Positions 48,706-60,745 are shown, counted from the stretch's first letter. The stretch is DNA of 64,000 nt from Sinonovacula constricta (GCA_007844125.1 CM017563.1:31082343-31146342); one strand, 5' to 3'. A program made the numbers and translations. The notes: a model not told the origin generated them from the letters alone.

Positions 48706-49384
48706 GCGAACTTAAGTCAAAATAAACATATTTGATAAATGGTTCAAATTTCACAAACTCTACGTATCTTTATCAGTGACCTGAAGGAGGAAGTATTAAA
48801 AACGATTCTACTGGCTGGCAAATGGGCCAATCAAACTGCAGGAACCTCCAGAAGAATGAGATGAAGTGCATCGTAAGTGTGCTTTTAGAGATAACGGGGT
48901 TGTTTTCGCATGGGAGATGATCCTCTGTGACAGGCCCAGACAGAGTTATCAGCATCAGGGTCATAAGTGACGCACGATTTGGACACAGCAACGATAAAAA
49001 ATTCCCTCCAATTTCCACGAAAGACCTAAAATGGACAGCACTTGATGCACCGAATAGGATGTTTGATAAAGCGTGTAGATAACAAGAAACTCGTTCAAAG
49101 GTAAAAAAAATGCACTGGTGTCTTTCATTTTAACATAGTTACATTTTGTTTTATAGTCGAACGAGATTTAAAACAATAACATCTTAATCATTAATATTAA
49201 AATGCAAGGGGCAAATGAGTTTGTGATCGCATGAGAACGTATGTTAATAAAAGTCCATCCACACTTCTACCCTTAACAATGCTATGCAATTATACCTTTC
49301 TTGGTGAATAAAGTAAAATTAGATTTAGTACTACAAATGATTACCGGTCCTCAGGAGAAGATAGAGAAAATGTTGTGAGTGTTT

Positions 49385-49600
49385 GTGTGTGTGTGGATAT
49401 TAATCAAGATCCATTCAATTTTAGCAGTAAATACTAGATATTTATACATGTACACAGTAAGGAACCATAATTTCGACCTAAGTAGTCAACAGACAAAAAA
49501 TATTTTTAAAGCTTACTAATTTAAGCTTACATGTATGTGTTTGCACAATTCTACTCTTGTACCTGGTTGGTGGGGCGTTCATCCCCTATCATCCCCCCTC
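49385..49600. repeat. Dispersed repeat D3, copy 3
   Basis: AATCAAGATCCATTCAATTT, TTCGACCTAAGTAGTCAACA, GTACCTGGTTGGTGGGGCG. A short GTGTGTGTGTG sits at the same left edge as in copy 2. Confidence 0.75.
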
Positions 49601-49805
49601 ACTGTCTGCCCTGACAGTGTCGGCTCCACGTTCTTGAGGCCCAGGATCCAAGTAAAAACATTTAGTGAAAAACATTCCGTTCATCGCATTTTGCTTGTAC
49701 CACAACGCTTGCTTATTGAAAATAATGAATGCAATTTAAACGTATGCCTGATATACTACTACTGTTTTACCCTGTAGTTATTAATTAGAGTGATTTTGAT
49801 TCCTG

Positions 49806-49900
49806 TCCGGACCTGGTAGCACGGCAGGGAGTGCGTAATCTCCAGGTACGGGAGGCCTCGGCTTCAAATCCAGGCCGCGGCGTACAAAGTTATCAAAGGG
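49806..49900 (+). repeat. SINE-3 tRNA-like head (left part of array-bearing copy)
   Basis: Shows the 'CCGGACCTGGTAGC...' start, a B-box-like GGCTTCAAATCCAGG, and a following TACAAAGTTATCAAA that parallels TACCAAAGTCGTTAAA in other copies. Confidence 0.65.
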
Positions 49901-49969
49901 TAGGAAGTATGTTTCCCCAGCAAATGCAGTTTTCAGACTGGACGTCCCAGTTTCATGAAAATATCACTG

Positions 49970-50882
49970 GGGTGGTATCATGCCAGATTGTTCATCACTC
50001 GGGTGGTGTCATGCCAGGTTGTTCATCACTCGGGTGGTATCATGCCAGGTTGTTCATCACTCGGGTGGTATCATGCCAGGTTGTTCATCACTGGGTGATA
50101 TCATGCCAGGTTGTTCATCACTCGGGTGGTGTCATGCCAGGCTGTTCATCCCTCGGGTGGTATCATGCAAGGTTGTTCATCACTCGGGTGGTATCATGCC
50201 AGGTTGTTCATCACTCGGGTGGCATCATGCCAGGTTGTTCATCACTCTGGTGGTATCATGCCAGGTTGTTCATCACTCGGGTGGTATCATGCCAGATTGT
50301 TCATCACTCGGGTGGTATCATGCCAGGTTGTTCATCACTCGGGTGGTATCATGCCAGGTTGTTCATCACTCGGGTGGTGTCATGCCAGGTTGTTCATCAC
50401 TGGGTGGTATCATGACAGGTTGTTCATCTCTAGGGTGGTATCATGCAAGGTTGTTCATCACTCGGGTGGTATCATGCCAGGTTGTTCATCACTCGGGTGG
50501 TATCATGCCAGGTTGTTCATCACTGGGTGGTGTCATGCCAGGTTGTTCATCACTGGGCGGTATCATGCAAGGTTGTTCATCACTCAGGTGGTATCATGCA
50601 AGGTTGTTCATCACTCGGGTGGTATCATGCAAGGTTGTTCATCACTTGGGTGGGTGGTATCATGCCAGGTTGTTCATCACTCGGGTGGTGTCATGCCAGG
50701 TTGTTCATCACTGGGTGGTATCATGACAGGTTGTTCATCTCTAGGGTGGTATCATGCCAGATTGTTCATCACTCGGGTGGTATCATGCCAGGTTGTTCAT
50801 CACTCGGGTGGTATCATGCCAGGTTGTTCATCACTCGGGTGGTATCATGCCAGGTTGTTCATCTCTCGGGTGGTATCATGAC
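49970..50882. repeat. 31-bp minisatellite grown inside a SINE-3
   Basis: About 29 units of 31 bp with core GGGTGGTATCATGCCAGGTT followed by GTTCATCACTC. The core matches the SINE-3 body (GGGTGTGGTATCATGCCAGG, then TGTTCACGGC). A SINE-3 tRNA-like head lies at 49806-49900 and the SINE-3 tail continues at 50883-50950. Because 31 is not a multiple of 3 and the unit has no stop, all three plus frames stay open; this is not coding evidence. Confidence 0.93.
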
Positions 50883-50975
50883 AGTGTGTCCAGGACATGC
50901 TGCACACAGTGACAGCAGCACTATATTTGCTCCAAGTGGACACCGTCTCCCTTGTAAAGGTGGCTGGTGAAACGA
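50883..50975 (+). repeat. SINE-3 tail (right part of array-bearing copy)
   Basis: GCAGCACTATATTTGCTCCA then AGTGGACACCGTCTCC matches the 3' body of SINE-3 copies (for example 60980-61015). Confidence 0.75.
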
Positions 50976-50979
50976 AAAA

Positions 50980-53280
50980 CAAACATGTACTAACAAAGAA
51001 AATGTGACCGTTCAAACTTACTTTTGCTTTCCAAGCAAAACTTTCTTTAAATTTTCTGCTGGGGCATATTCAGCTGCTTAGGTCCAATTATGGATTCTGG
51101 TTTTATATAATCCCTGACTATACACGTAACAATAACATTTGCCAATAACAATATAGCATCAAGTTACATCTATTCAGTTATGAATTACACGAAATGTACT
51201 TTCATAAATTATCCACACGTGTGAAATTTCATAATTATTTTAAAACTTTTAAAAATGTTAAATTATATTTTTCATAGAACCTGATAAATTCTGTGTTTAG
51301 CTCTATGTCATTGTGCCTGTCAATACACGTGCTCAAAATCACTTCTTATTTTAAATATGATTATACGACGTTACAATTGTATTTATTAAACTTGCCCAAA
51401 TACCTATTATATATGGACAAAATGTAGAACAATTCTAACAAAAAAACGTCGCCAAATTCTTAAACTTAATTATGTAGTTATCAATGTTTTATTGGTTATT
51501 TACAGGAATTGTAACTGTGCTTTTTTATTTTTTTCAGTTCGCATCATTTACTGCTACATGTACTTGGCTAAAGTAGTTCAAATTTGCTTTTTATTATTAT
51601 TTTTTATACAGCAAAACCTTTCTAAATCATTACTTACAATGGATCAAAATATTACCTTTGCTCACTAGATGATAGGGGAATATAATGTCTTTAAAGACAT
51701 CATAAAACTGTCTTTAAGTTTTCAGCATTAAAAGCGTCGCAACGTTTTTGGAAGTTAAAACATCCATAGTATTTCTGGGATTATTCTTTTAAAGGTGGTA
51801 TCCGGCAGCATGCCTATATCAAATACATGTAACAATATCTCTTATTAATAGTCATACTTTAGTCTAAGTAAAGACGATTTTGAACATTTCTTGTAGCTTT
51901 ATTGTTGGACTGTACATGATGCGAAAAAAAACACAAAAAACAACACCCTGTTATGCTTAACTGTTCAGACAGATCTACGGCATCAATGAACAACATTTTG
52001 TCAGACATTTCAGGTTACAAAGACTTTTTTGGTTATTTGATAAACATGTTTGGTTCAAACTGTCGGGAACCACCTTTCACTATGAACACAGAAATATTGA
52101 CATTGAATAAATTGGTTTTCCAGCAGAGAAGTGAAGCAGATTTCCTCTGTGTCAAGAAAACGCTTATTTTGAACTTCTTTATTAAAACATCAATTGTTTT
52201 GACATAAAATACCAGTTATGTGTTACGGATAGTTGCTCTACTTAGGCCGGATTAGTCTTACCTGGTGTCTGCTTAATACAGTACCTGACTAGAAATCGGC
52301 GTGGTTTGCATAATAAAGACATATTTAAAAAATATTTACCGTATGTTCTTACTTTTAACACTAAGAGTATTTGAATAACCAGGTGTCATTTGCTATAATA
52401 CTGACTTTTGTTTAAATTAAATCATTCAAGGTGCCACAGAAATCGAATTAGACGATGAATATGATTACAACTATACCATCTATGACACTGTCGGTTCATA
52501 ACATAAATATGCGAGAGTAACAAAGCATAACTCTGCCAGGATGGGAACAAGACTATCTTCTAACTTGGTTTATCCTTTCGTATTTGCAAGCTGCATTGTT
52601 ATCCTCGGAAAACTTAGGTTTTTTTTTTGTTTTTAATTAGACCTCTCCAAACAGCGGCAGATTCCTATTGTTGTGTGCGTATATTTCTTTTTACAGCAAG
52701 TTGCTCTGTTAACTGGGTTCTTTCCTCTGAAAAAGGTAACACCGAACTGCTGCGATTTTCTGTTGTTTCCTGCTTCACTATTGTCCCCATTAAGAATTTC
52801 TAGAGCGGAACCATTGAATACTCTTCAAAAGGGGGTACTGTGTGGCAGTATGTAACATTTAGTATGCGGCCATTTAAGGGTAAATCTTTTGTTTTTAAAT
52901 AATTCCAACGAATTGTGACAAGATAGTATCTTTATTAGGACAAAATACTCACACACACGTAATGACAAAACATATAATATTCATATTTATATTTAATCAC
53001 TGCTGCAATCCATTATTGTTATAAAAATGTATCCCATAAGAGACAAGAGACACCGCTCTCCGGAACGTCGCCAAAAAACGTTTGAGTGATTGAACTATTT
53101 TAATTTTGCGTATATTATTTTATACGCCGCGGCTTTACTTCCCTGTACAAATTGAAGGTCCAATTTTCTTTTTTGATAAATGATGCGATCTAAACAGTAT
53201 TATTCTTTTCATGCAGAGATTATTACTTCGCGTCTGTTTACCGCTAAACGTAATTTGAAATCTTATTTATCTGCGGTTTA
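50980..53280. other. Mostly unassigned, 3' of LRR-3
   Basis: Holds one short TTAA MITE copy; the rest is AT-rich without recognised exons. Part may be LRR-3 3' UTR. Confidence 0.4.
51793..52072 (-). mobile_element. TTAA MITE-A, short internally deleted copy
   Basis: TTAA (51789-51792) then AGGTGGTATCCGGCAG; ends TTCAAACTGTCGGGAACCACC. At about 280 bp it lacks much of the centre. Confidence 0.65.
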
Positions 53281-53283
53281 GTC

Positions 53284-53448
53284 TTATTTTGCGGATCCAT
53301 GCTTATTTCCCGGGTTTTGTCGGCACCGGGTTGCCGTGTGTACAAATGGTACTGCAGTTTGATGCGATGTGAAAGTAGTCCTTGCAGGTCGATGAGGACG
53401 ATGTTCTACATAGTCGTTGATGGATTGGTCAATCGTCTCGCACTGACC
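53284..53448 (-). CDS. LRR-3, terminal LRRCT exon (C-terminus diverged)
   Basis: The acceptor TTATTCCAG ends at 53449. The exon then reads GQCETIDQSINDYVEHR, nearly the same as the LRRCT of the paralogue at 40.6 kb (GQCETIDQSVQDYIDNR). The paralogue then closes with VPTC, but here the frame continues PHRPARTTFTSHQ... to a stop at 53284 with no final cysteine in the expected place. So the end of the domain is altered by an indel, a missed intron or decay. About 1 kb of intron with a (GAT)n tract and a (GT)n tract separates it from the preceding exon. Confidence 0.6.
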   Translation of the reverse strand, partial: GQCETIDQSINDYVEHRPHRPARTTFTSHQTAVPFVHTATRCRQNPGNKHGSAK

Positions 53449-53567
53449 CTGGAATAAGAATATATATATAAATGCAATCAAATAGGTTAGGATAAGTAGC
53501 ATCAACATAAAAAGTTGCATTACAAGCAAAAATGAAGTCAAACAAATGAGAACAATAAAAATAACAA

Positions 53568-53832
53568 TAACATGATGATGATAAGGAGGAGGAGGATCTT
53601 GATGATAATGATGATGATGATGATGGAGGTGTGGTGGTCGTAGTAGTGGTGGTTGTGGTTGTGATAATGATAATGATGATGATGACGATGATGCTGATGA
53701 TGATGGTGGTGGTGATATTGATGATGATGATAATGATGATGATGAAGATGGTGGTGGTAGTGGTGATGATGATGATGAGGAGGAGGAGAAGGGGGAGGAG
53801 TAGGAGGGTGGTGGTGATGGTTAGTGGTGGTG
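53568..53832. repeat. (GAT)/(GGT) tract in LRR-3 intron
   Basis: Imperfect GAT, GGT, GTA and GAG triplets between LRR-3 exons. Confidence 0.92.
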
Positions 53833-54214
53833 ATGGAAAGCACAGTTTTTAACCTGGCTTTTTACTCTAATTTGAAGAAGGCTGCTGTCGTTCTTAAATC
53901 AAGAAACCGCTTATAATGTGTTTTCTTTTTTTTTTTTCGGTGACTTTCTTCTTAATTTTCATCCATTTTATGTTATTTTCATAATTATATGTGGTATCTG
54001 CATTCCAATTTGGTTACTTGCTTAATCTTTTTGTACAGAACAAAATAATGCATTTTTTCATTGATTGAAATGTCTATTACGAACATTGACTTATATTTTA
54101 ATCTGTTTTACCTTCTATCGCTAATATAACTACTATAACGTCCTTATTCCTTCTATTTCCTAATGATGTATCTACTGAGATCTTACCGTTTGTAAATATG
54201 TATCTATAAATATA

Positions 54215-54217
<3 letters not shown>

Positions 54218-54274
<57 letters not shown>

Positions 54275-54342
54275 TGTGAGTGTGTGTGGGTGGTGTGTGT
54301 GTGTGTGTGTGTGTGTGTGTGGTGTAGGGGTGGGTGTGTGTG
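54218..54342. repeat. (GT)n tract in LRR-3 intron
   Basis: Interrupted GT run, about 125 bp, between the last two LRR-3 exons. Confidence 0.95.
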
Positions 54343-54475
54343 TATTTTTATTGCTAGACATTGGTTGGATCCCCGACCCACAACAGGACATAATCTTTCA
54401 TTAATACAACAAAAAAGAAGCCGCCATTTTTATATGTCGTTTTCTTTTTTAGGACAATAGGGTGGATCTAAACCA

Positions 54476-54665
54476 AAATATTGAATGCCCCACCTCGATC
54501 GTTAGACTGCTCGGACCGTTGGCAGTCGACTTTCCACCTGGCAAGCCATGCCATGTCGCATGTGCAGTCAATCCTGGCATCCTTCAACTTCATTGTTTCC
54601 AATCGTACGAGATTCTTGAACGACGCCGACAACTCCGTCAGTAAAGTTTTTTCCAGGTTTACCAG
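54476..54665 (-). CDS. LRR-3, last LRR and start of LRRCT exon
   Basis: After the acceptor TTTAG (54666-54670) the frame begins LVNLEKTLLTELSASF and continues through KNLVRLETMKLKDARIDCTCDMAWLARW. This matches the last LRR and the beginning of the LRRCT cap in paralogues (LRR-2: GLQVLDLTNSRIDCTCDLYWVKRW). It joins in phase 0 to the exon ending at 56172. The 3' limit is uncertain. A phase-0 donor is needed to reach the next exon at 53448, and the candidates are weak (K|GTCGAC after ARW, or GTTTAG near the stop). Neither gives the usual 16-residue spacing between the LRRCT Trp and GxC. A small extra exon, a damaged donor, or loss of function is possible. The left coordinate given is where the frame closes. 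Confidence 0.6.
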
Positions 54666-55214
54666 CTAAACATACAGAGCGGGAAATAAGGATAAAATAC
54701 ATAACGCAAAACAATGATCAAACATACAAATACGATCTAAAGTTTATTTTGACGTATTCGACGAAGATTTGAGTGCTAATAAAACGGTACTGTGCAGCGC
54801 AACGTTAAATAAACAAAAGGAAACTTTAACAAGTACACGCATTTAAAGTACGTTTCTTAAATTGATAAATTCAAAAACAGTATTATCGAAAATATAGACA
54901 TTTTAAAGAGGGGCAGTATGTATAGCGAGGTAAGTGAAGCAGTGTATAGGCTTCACATCTTAAGTATAACCGTAACGCTGCAAAATATTTAAAGCACTAC
55001 GGTCCCTAGAGTTGGTATTCTAAAACACACATGGCCCAACTTGTACAATCCTTTCTCACTTCAAAGGAAATTTATTACAGAGACATAATGTTGCAAGTTC
55101 TTATTATTCTATACCATCAGTTAGGACAGCATGTGATAGAAATTAAAATTTAAGACTAACCATACAAAGAAGTCAATAATTGACATAATGTAAATTTGTG
55201 TTTGATCAAAATCT

Positions 55215-55337
55215 GAACTGAGACAAAATTTTGCAAGTGGTTGCATGTCCAAAAATAGTGACGACCCAAAAAAGGGGTTGTCTCAAAAGTAAGAGTCTTC
55301 AAAAGTCTTCATTACAGATAGTTAAGAGAATGAGTTT
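55215..55337. repeat. Shared flank D4, copy 2
   Basis: Second copy of the unit at 38085, also ending CAGATAGTTAAGAGAAT before a SINE-3; located in the LRR-3 intron. Confidence 0.8.
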
Positions 55338-55647
55338 ATTTGTTTATTGGGTTTATCGTCCCACCAACAGTATTTCAGTTATCTGCAGACGGTATCCACT
55401 TGAAGCAGATATAGTGCTACCATCACTGTTTATAGCATGCCGCGAACACCTGGCATGAAACCACACCCAGTCACATTATCCAGACACCGGGCTAACCAGT
55501 CGTGGAACAACCCTGACATTTTCTTGAGCAATTGAGCTATGCCGCTACCATTTTTAACGCCTTTGGTATGTCGCTGTCCGGGATCGAACCTGGGTCCTCC
55601 CGTATCCGGAGCCGACGCTCTACTGATTGCGCTACCAGGCCCGGTCA
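55338..55647 (-). repeat. SINE-3 copy inside LRR-3 intron
   Basis: Near full length, from TTTGTTTATTGGGTTTATCG to GCGCTACCAGGCCCGG. It sits in the intron between the LRR-3 exons at 56.2 and 54.7 kb. Confidence 0.85.
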
Positions 55648-55847
55648 GGGAATGTTAATAGATCGGTGGCCTTAAAAGAGGGTGGCCAAAATGGTGGTAT
55701 TATAATTTCAGATATGGCATTGCAGGGAAGTCCAATCAAAGTGATGTTATTGGTTTAATATAAACATGTACTACGAAGATGGTGCTTTGACAGCTGTATG
55801 CTCCCATATAGCAATAATTCCTAACAGAGATGCGTGATTTCGGTCTG

Positions 55848-56078
55848 TATTCACCAACTACTCTTAAGTAAGAATTGCTCAATTCGTGGATTTCAATTCA
55901 CAATATCTTTCTTATGTACATATCCGTATTTTGGCATGGTACTTTAAATGTGCTATTTTCAGCTTAAAATCACATAAGAACTTCATAAATAAGCTTATTT
56001 TGTTGGTATGAAATTTGTGACATGGTCTTAAGTTATGATTTAGGCTTAAGAATGGTAGTTGAATACGGGCAAAAATCA
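55848..56078. mobile_element. Possible small inverted-repeat element in LRR-3 intron
   Basis: GTATTCACCAACTACTCTTAAG at the left is loosely inverse to CTTAAGAATGGTAGTTGAATAC at the right. Size and style resemble the element near 3 kb. It lies about 100 bp inside the intron after 56172. Confidence 0.35.
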
Positions 56079-56171
56079 GTTTGGATCTTAAGGGCTTGTA
56101 AAGCGAGAATTTTTCACATCCTTGGTGATCCTAAAAACGAATATTTTGAAATCGAAATGTTCTTGCATTAC

Positions 56172-57347
56172 CTTTAACTTCTGGAGACCACAGAGAGAGT
56201 TGTCGGAGATATATTTCAGAGGATTGTGACTGAGATCGAGAGACTCCAGGTTGGCCAGATTCTCTAGGTCCGTACTCTCGATACTGCGGATTAAATTACC
56301 CTTCAGATCGAGGTCCTTTAAAATCTGCAGGTCAGAAATGGCCCCGGGGACCCTCTTTAGGTTACATGTCTGCAGTGACAATGTTGTGATGTTAGAATGC
56401 TTGAGAAGGTTGATAGCCTCGTCACTGATGAATTCTAGATTGTTTTCAGCAAGGCTGAGATTTCGCAGGTTCTTTAGGTCTTTGATATTTTCGGGGAATG
56501 TAGTCAGACCGTCGTGCTTCAGACTTAGAATCTGCAGCGTTTCAGCCATATTGTCGAATGGGGCACTGACCATACTGCTGTCACCGAAGTGAGGCTCGCC
56601 ATTTAAACCGGTCTCGTTCATGAAATCGAGATGGAGCTCTGTAAGATGTGTTAAGTCGCTGATACACAGCGGGACAGAATACAAAGTAGCGTGATCGATG
56701 GTCAATTTATGAAGGGTATGCTCGAAACCATGGAAGCAACCGGTTAACATGTTGTCCATATAGAGCCCAGAAACTCTTAACTCTTGCAACTGGTTCAAAT
56801 GAGAGAGACTATGTGGCCATGTGGTCAAATATCGGCCGCCGAAGCTGAACTTTATCAATGTGAGACCCAGGTGCTTCATGACTGCGTCATTCAGTCCGTC
56901 CGTTCCGTGGCCTCCATGATGCCCTCCAGGTGGGGCCCTATAACCTGGGATAAGATTCCACGACACATCCAAGTCCTGTATAACGGTCAAAAATGCAATA
57001 GCTGGTGGGAGAGTCGTCAGCTGATTATTCGCAAGATTAAGCACCAAGAGCTTATCTGCGACTCCGCTGAACGCCGCATCACCAATTCTTGATATATGGT
57101 TGTTATTCAGAGAAATGTTTACAACGCTCAATGATGAAAAAGAGTTGTCTGGAATGGCAGTTATTGAATTGTTTCCGAGTTTGAGTGTGTGGAAGTCGCC
57201 TGCAACTTGGGAGAATGTAGGTATATGGCTCAGTTGACGATCCTCGCAATCAATAACGCCCGGGGTACACGTGCATGGGTGCAATGCAGGACAAGGGATA
57301 TCGGCCCTGGTGGCAGCGCACATCCATCCGACAAAGTAGAAACATAT
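56172..57347 (-). CDS. Secreted LRR protein, exon with signal peptide, LRRNT and LRRs (LRR-3)
   Basis: First recognisable exon of the third LRR paralogue. The acceptor ACACAG at 57348-57353 precedes a signal core (ICFYFVGWMCAATRA), read in phase 0. LRRNT follows (CPALHPCTCTPGVIDC), then LRRs with the family landmarks KFSFGG..LTTWP, CFHGFEHTLHKLTI and LQTCNLKRVPGAISDL. The exon ends at a good donor, AAAG|GTAATG (intron from 56171), phase 0, after ...CGLQKLK. The only in-frame Met near the start (57323) is inside the signal core, so the true start is probably in an upstream leader exon. Unlike its three paralogues, which read through this point, this gene is interrupted here. The missing last LRR and LRRCT are found in separate exons near 54.5 and 53.4 kb. 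Reading past the donor gives only about 27 junk residues before a stop, which supports splicing. Confidence 0.8.
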
Positions 57348-57407
57348 CTGTGTTAAAATTGTTAAAGTGATTTATTAGAGTATGGATCGAAGAAAACTAG
57401 AAAACCT

Positions 57408-57630
57408 GGGGGCGTGGTCCGTGGTCAAGCGGTATGAGTCGCCAGCTTGTAACTCCTCAGCTCCTCACTACATGTGTTTGAGTCCCGATGGGGCAGAGAA
57501 CTTTCATGTGGGGATGTTTTCCAGCTAACCTGCAGTGCGCCGGTGGTTCTACCCAGACTTAGGTCTGGCGTATTCTCCCGACAATACTTAGCTAGAATTC
57601 GCTTATATGACCATAATTGTGCACCATAAA
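57408..57630 (+). repeat. SINE-2-type copy upstream of LRR-3
   Basis: GGGGGCGTGGTCCGTGGTCA at the head, B box GTTTGAGTCCCG, body AACTTTCATGTGGGGATGTT then TTCCAGCTAACCTGCAGTGC, GGTGGTTCTACCCAGACTTA. Confidence 0.7.
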
Positions 57631-57805
57631 AAGAAGAAACTGGATCACAATATAAACTTAAAAATAAATAAAAACTAAGCAAATTACAGAGAGTTAGTGG
57701 ACCATAGTTTGATATAAGATTATAATGTAATTCAAAGTTATGACGACGAAGAGATATTGAAGCTGGAAGAAATTTTACCTGAATAAAACTGATGAACGGG
57801 ACTAA

Positions 57806-57975
57806 AAAGGTTCGAGTCCCTGTCAGGGAGAGAACTTTCTTGTAGTGGGAAGCCAGCCAACTTTTGGTGTGCCGTCGGTGCTACCTAGACATAAGTCTGG
57901 GGTCTTCACCCCCACCAAACATTCGTTGGACGTCACATAAACGACATGTATTGCCGTAATTGTGATGTTATGAAA
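57806..57975 (+). repeat. SINE-2-type copy, head truncated
   Basis: Starts near the B box (GGTTCGAGTCCCTGTCAGG), then GTCGGTGCTACCTAGACATA, AGTCTGGGGTCTTCACCCCC and TTGGACGTCACATAAACGAC. Confidence 0.65.
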
Positions 57976-58009
57976 ACAAAAATAAACTGAAAGTAGAAAA
58001 GGATAAAGA

Positions 58010-58400
58010 TTGTAGTAGCGGTAGTATTAGGAGGACGAAAGAGGAGAAAAGAAATAAAACGACGAGGACAATGCGATTAAAAAGGGACAGAAGAGGTTTA
58101 ATATAATCGGTTACATACGAGTAGGACCAACAGTAGTAGTTAAAGTTGTCAGAGCAGGTGGTGGAGGCGGTTAATAAGGTAAAAAAGCAGTTTAAAGTTT
58201 AAACGAATGAAAAATAAGAAGTAGAAGGTGAAAAGGACAGAAAGAAGAAAACTGAAAAATAATGCGAATAAGAATGTGAAGACAAAAGAGTACAGGAGAT
58301 AAGGAACAACAATAAGTAGTAGAAGTATCAAAAGAAGGCGACAGAAAAAAACAGAAAAAAAGAAGAAAGAAAAACAGTAGTCGTATAAATAGGCGTAGAA
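58010..58400. repeat. Purine-rich degenerate tract
   Basis: AG-rich sequence with scattered TAG and GAA triplets following a SINE-2 copy; no coding signal. Confidence 0.6.
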
Positions 58401-58411
58401 GCAGTAGCAGC

Positions 58412-58745
<334 letters not shown>

Positions 58746-59574
58746 GTAGTTTTCTGTATTCATTAGCGGTAATGCTTTGCAAAGGATGTGTATGTAAACA
58801 GTACAATTTTCAGACGTACCTTAAGAATGGAGTTCATCATGTTTGCGACTGGTGCCGACACCAATTCAGGAAGGCATGCCAGGAGACAAAGGTTTGTTGC
58901 CTTGCAATTGATAAGAAAAGTTGGCCAGCCTTGATGGCCTTTTGGAACACGGTGACGTATACGGCACTCGCATTTTATAGATATGCATATTCAACTTTCA
59001 AAGTGCTCATGACGAATAAAACAAAAATTGTGACTGTTTAAACGATCGAAAGAAAGCTGTTGTATATGATGAATCGTGCAAACTTATCAAGAACACGCAT
59101 TGGCAGCATATTTATAAATGTTATTTGATAATATGATGCAGCGTTTTTACTAAAGCATTTTTTCTCTATTTTATTATTTGTTTGTTTTTTTCACATATAT
59201 ATGTTTATTATTTCATTTAAAAGATCGATACACAAAATACTTAATGGCAGCAGTAATAAACAATTTAATGAAGAGTAATAAATAATTAAATAAAGAGTAG
59301 TCAGTAATTAAACATAATTGTTAACATAACCAGTGCAACATTATGGAGTATGTCAAACAAAATTTTCTCAACCCTTGTTTAAACATAGCTATTGTACTGC
59401 TGTCCTTATAACAAATACCTGACTTCGGAATTAATAAGAGACATTTAGCCTGTTAGATGACGTACTGAATTTCACTCATTCTGCCGGGTTCGATTCACTC
59501 CGCAGCTGGCTACTCATTGTTACGTCTATCAGTATAAATATAATATTTAATATTCGGTGCGTTCTTTGCCAACC

Positions 59575-59765
59575 AATTAGAATCGCCAGCCTATAACTCC
59601 CCATCCCTGACCTCTTGGGTTCGAGTCCTAGTTTGGGACACTAACATTTATTTGGGGACATTTTTCCAGCTGACTGGTGCGTCGATGGTTTCTTAGCATA
59701 TATTTGTCTGTGATTAACTCCGAGAATAGAAGATGCACCTTGTTATAATTGCTTCTAATGGACGG
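59575..59765 (+). repeat. SINE-2-type copy
   Basis: TCGCCAGCCTATAACTCCCC, B box GGGTTCGAGTCCTAG, then TTTTTCCAGCTGACTGGTGC and GATGGTTTCTTAGCATATAT. Confidence 0.6.
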
Positions 59766-60067
59766 TTTGATAAGTTATTTAAATTAAATTAAACATTAAT
59801 TTATAAACATATCTAAACATTTCCAGTAGACTTGTAGGTGGTGATTTTGTTCTTTATACTTTAAGATCTACAACATTAGGTAAGAATATAAGCTGGCATG
59901 ACATTTGATATGTCTTAGCCACATTTGCTGAACGGCTTCCATACGTCGCTGTACATCTAAAAGGTATAATTTCTATTGTAACATTAGAAATTCCCCAGTT
60001 AAATTACGTAAAATGGCTTCATTTTGCTGATATGAAACTGATGATCCGGGTTTGTGTCATGACTTAA

Positions 60068-60563
60068 AGGTTGTATAGTTTACCTTTATCAAATTTATGT
60101 AACAATATCTTACTTCTGTTTAGGAAAACTTTCGACATACTTTATTCATAACTTAATACATTAGACTAAGTGAATGCGATTCTGGATATTTCCTCAATTG
60201 CTAGACAGATCATATTGTAAAACATATCGCTTGAAATATTAATTCTTTCCAAATCTATAAATAACTACGATGCTGACTTCTGCTAAAAATAGATATCGAC
60301 GTCAGAGGTGATTACCCAGGATGATGATATAAGGATATCTCAAAGTAAATGGTCACGTGGTTTTCTTAGTTTAAAAATAGCTAACCGTGCAACGTGGCTA
60401 AGATAAGAAATGTTGTTTGTAATGACTAGTGTGGTGTTATTCTCCATTTTTCGTATATATGTTAACATCAATAAACATCATTCCGCGAAATCTTATCAAG
60501 TAATAATAAATATTAACGTTTTTTTAGAGAAACACAATCTGGTTCAAACTGTCGGATACCACA
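60068..60563 (-). mobile_element. TTAA MITE-A copy, near complete
   Basis: TTAA (60064-60067) then AGGTTGTATAG; interior GATATCGACGTCAGAGGTGA, TTAGTTTAAAAATAGCTAAC; end GGTTCAAACTGTCGGATACC. Confidence 0.7.
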
Positions 60564-60745
60564 TTTTAGGCCTGTTGATGAACACAAGATGTAATCGTTT
60601 ATACTCCTTATCCAGTGTAATTAAAGTGGTGGACACAACAGCAGCCCAAACTATTACTTTCTAATTGGTTGAATTGTCGGTTAGTTTGAGTTATTTTTAT
60701 TATAAAAGTCAACTTTCTGTTCATATTGACTAATTCATTCTACCC

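Larger units (their letters stand above)
46930..49380. other. Mostly unassigned
   Basis: Contains the AAC/AAT tract and a SINE-2 fragment; otherwise nothing recognised. Confidence 0.4.

Noticed and set aside
49831..50970. Long overlapping open frames with 31-residue periodicity (up to about 250 aa)
   Set aside because: They arise because a stop-free 31-bp unit cycles through all three frames; the DNA is a SINE-derived minisatellite.
58772..59041. Cys-rich 89-aa zinc-finger-like protein (C..C pairs)
   Set aside because: Only the first part has Cys pairs, with no standard spacing; the rest is unremarkable and it starts at the edge of a repeat tract.
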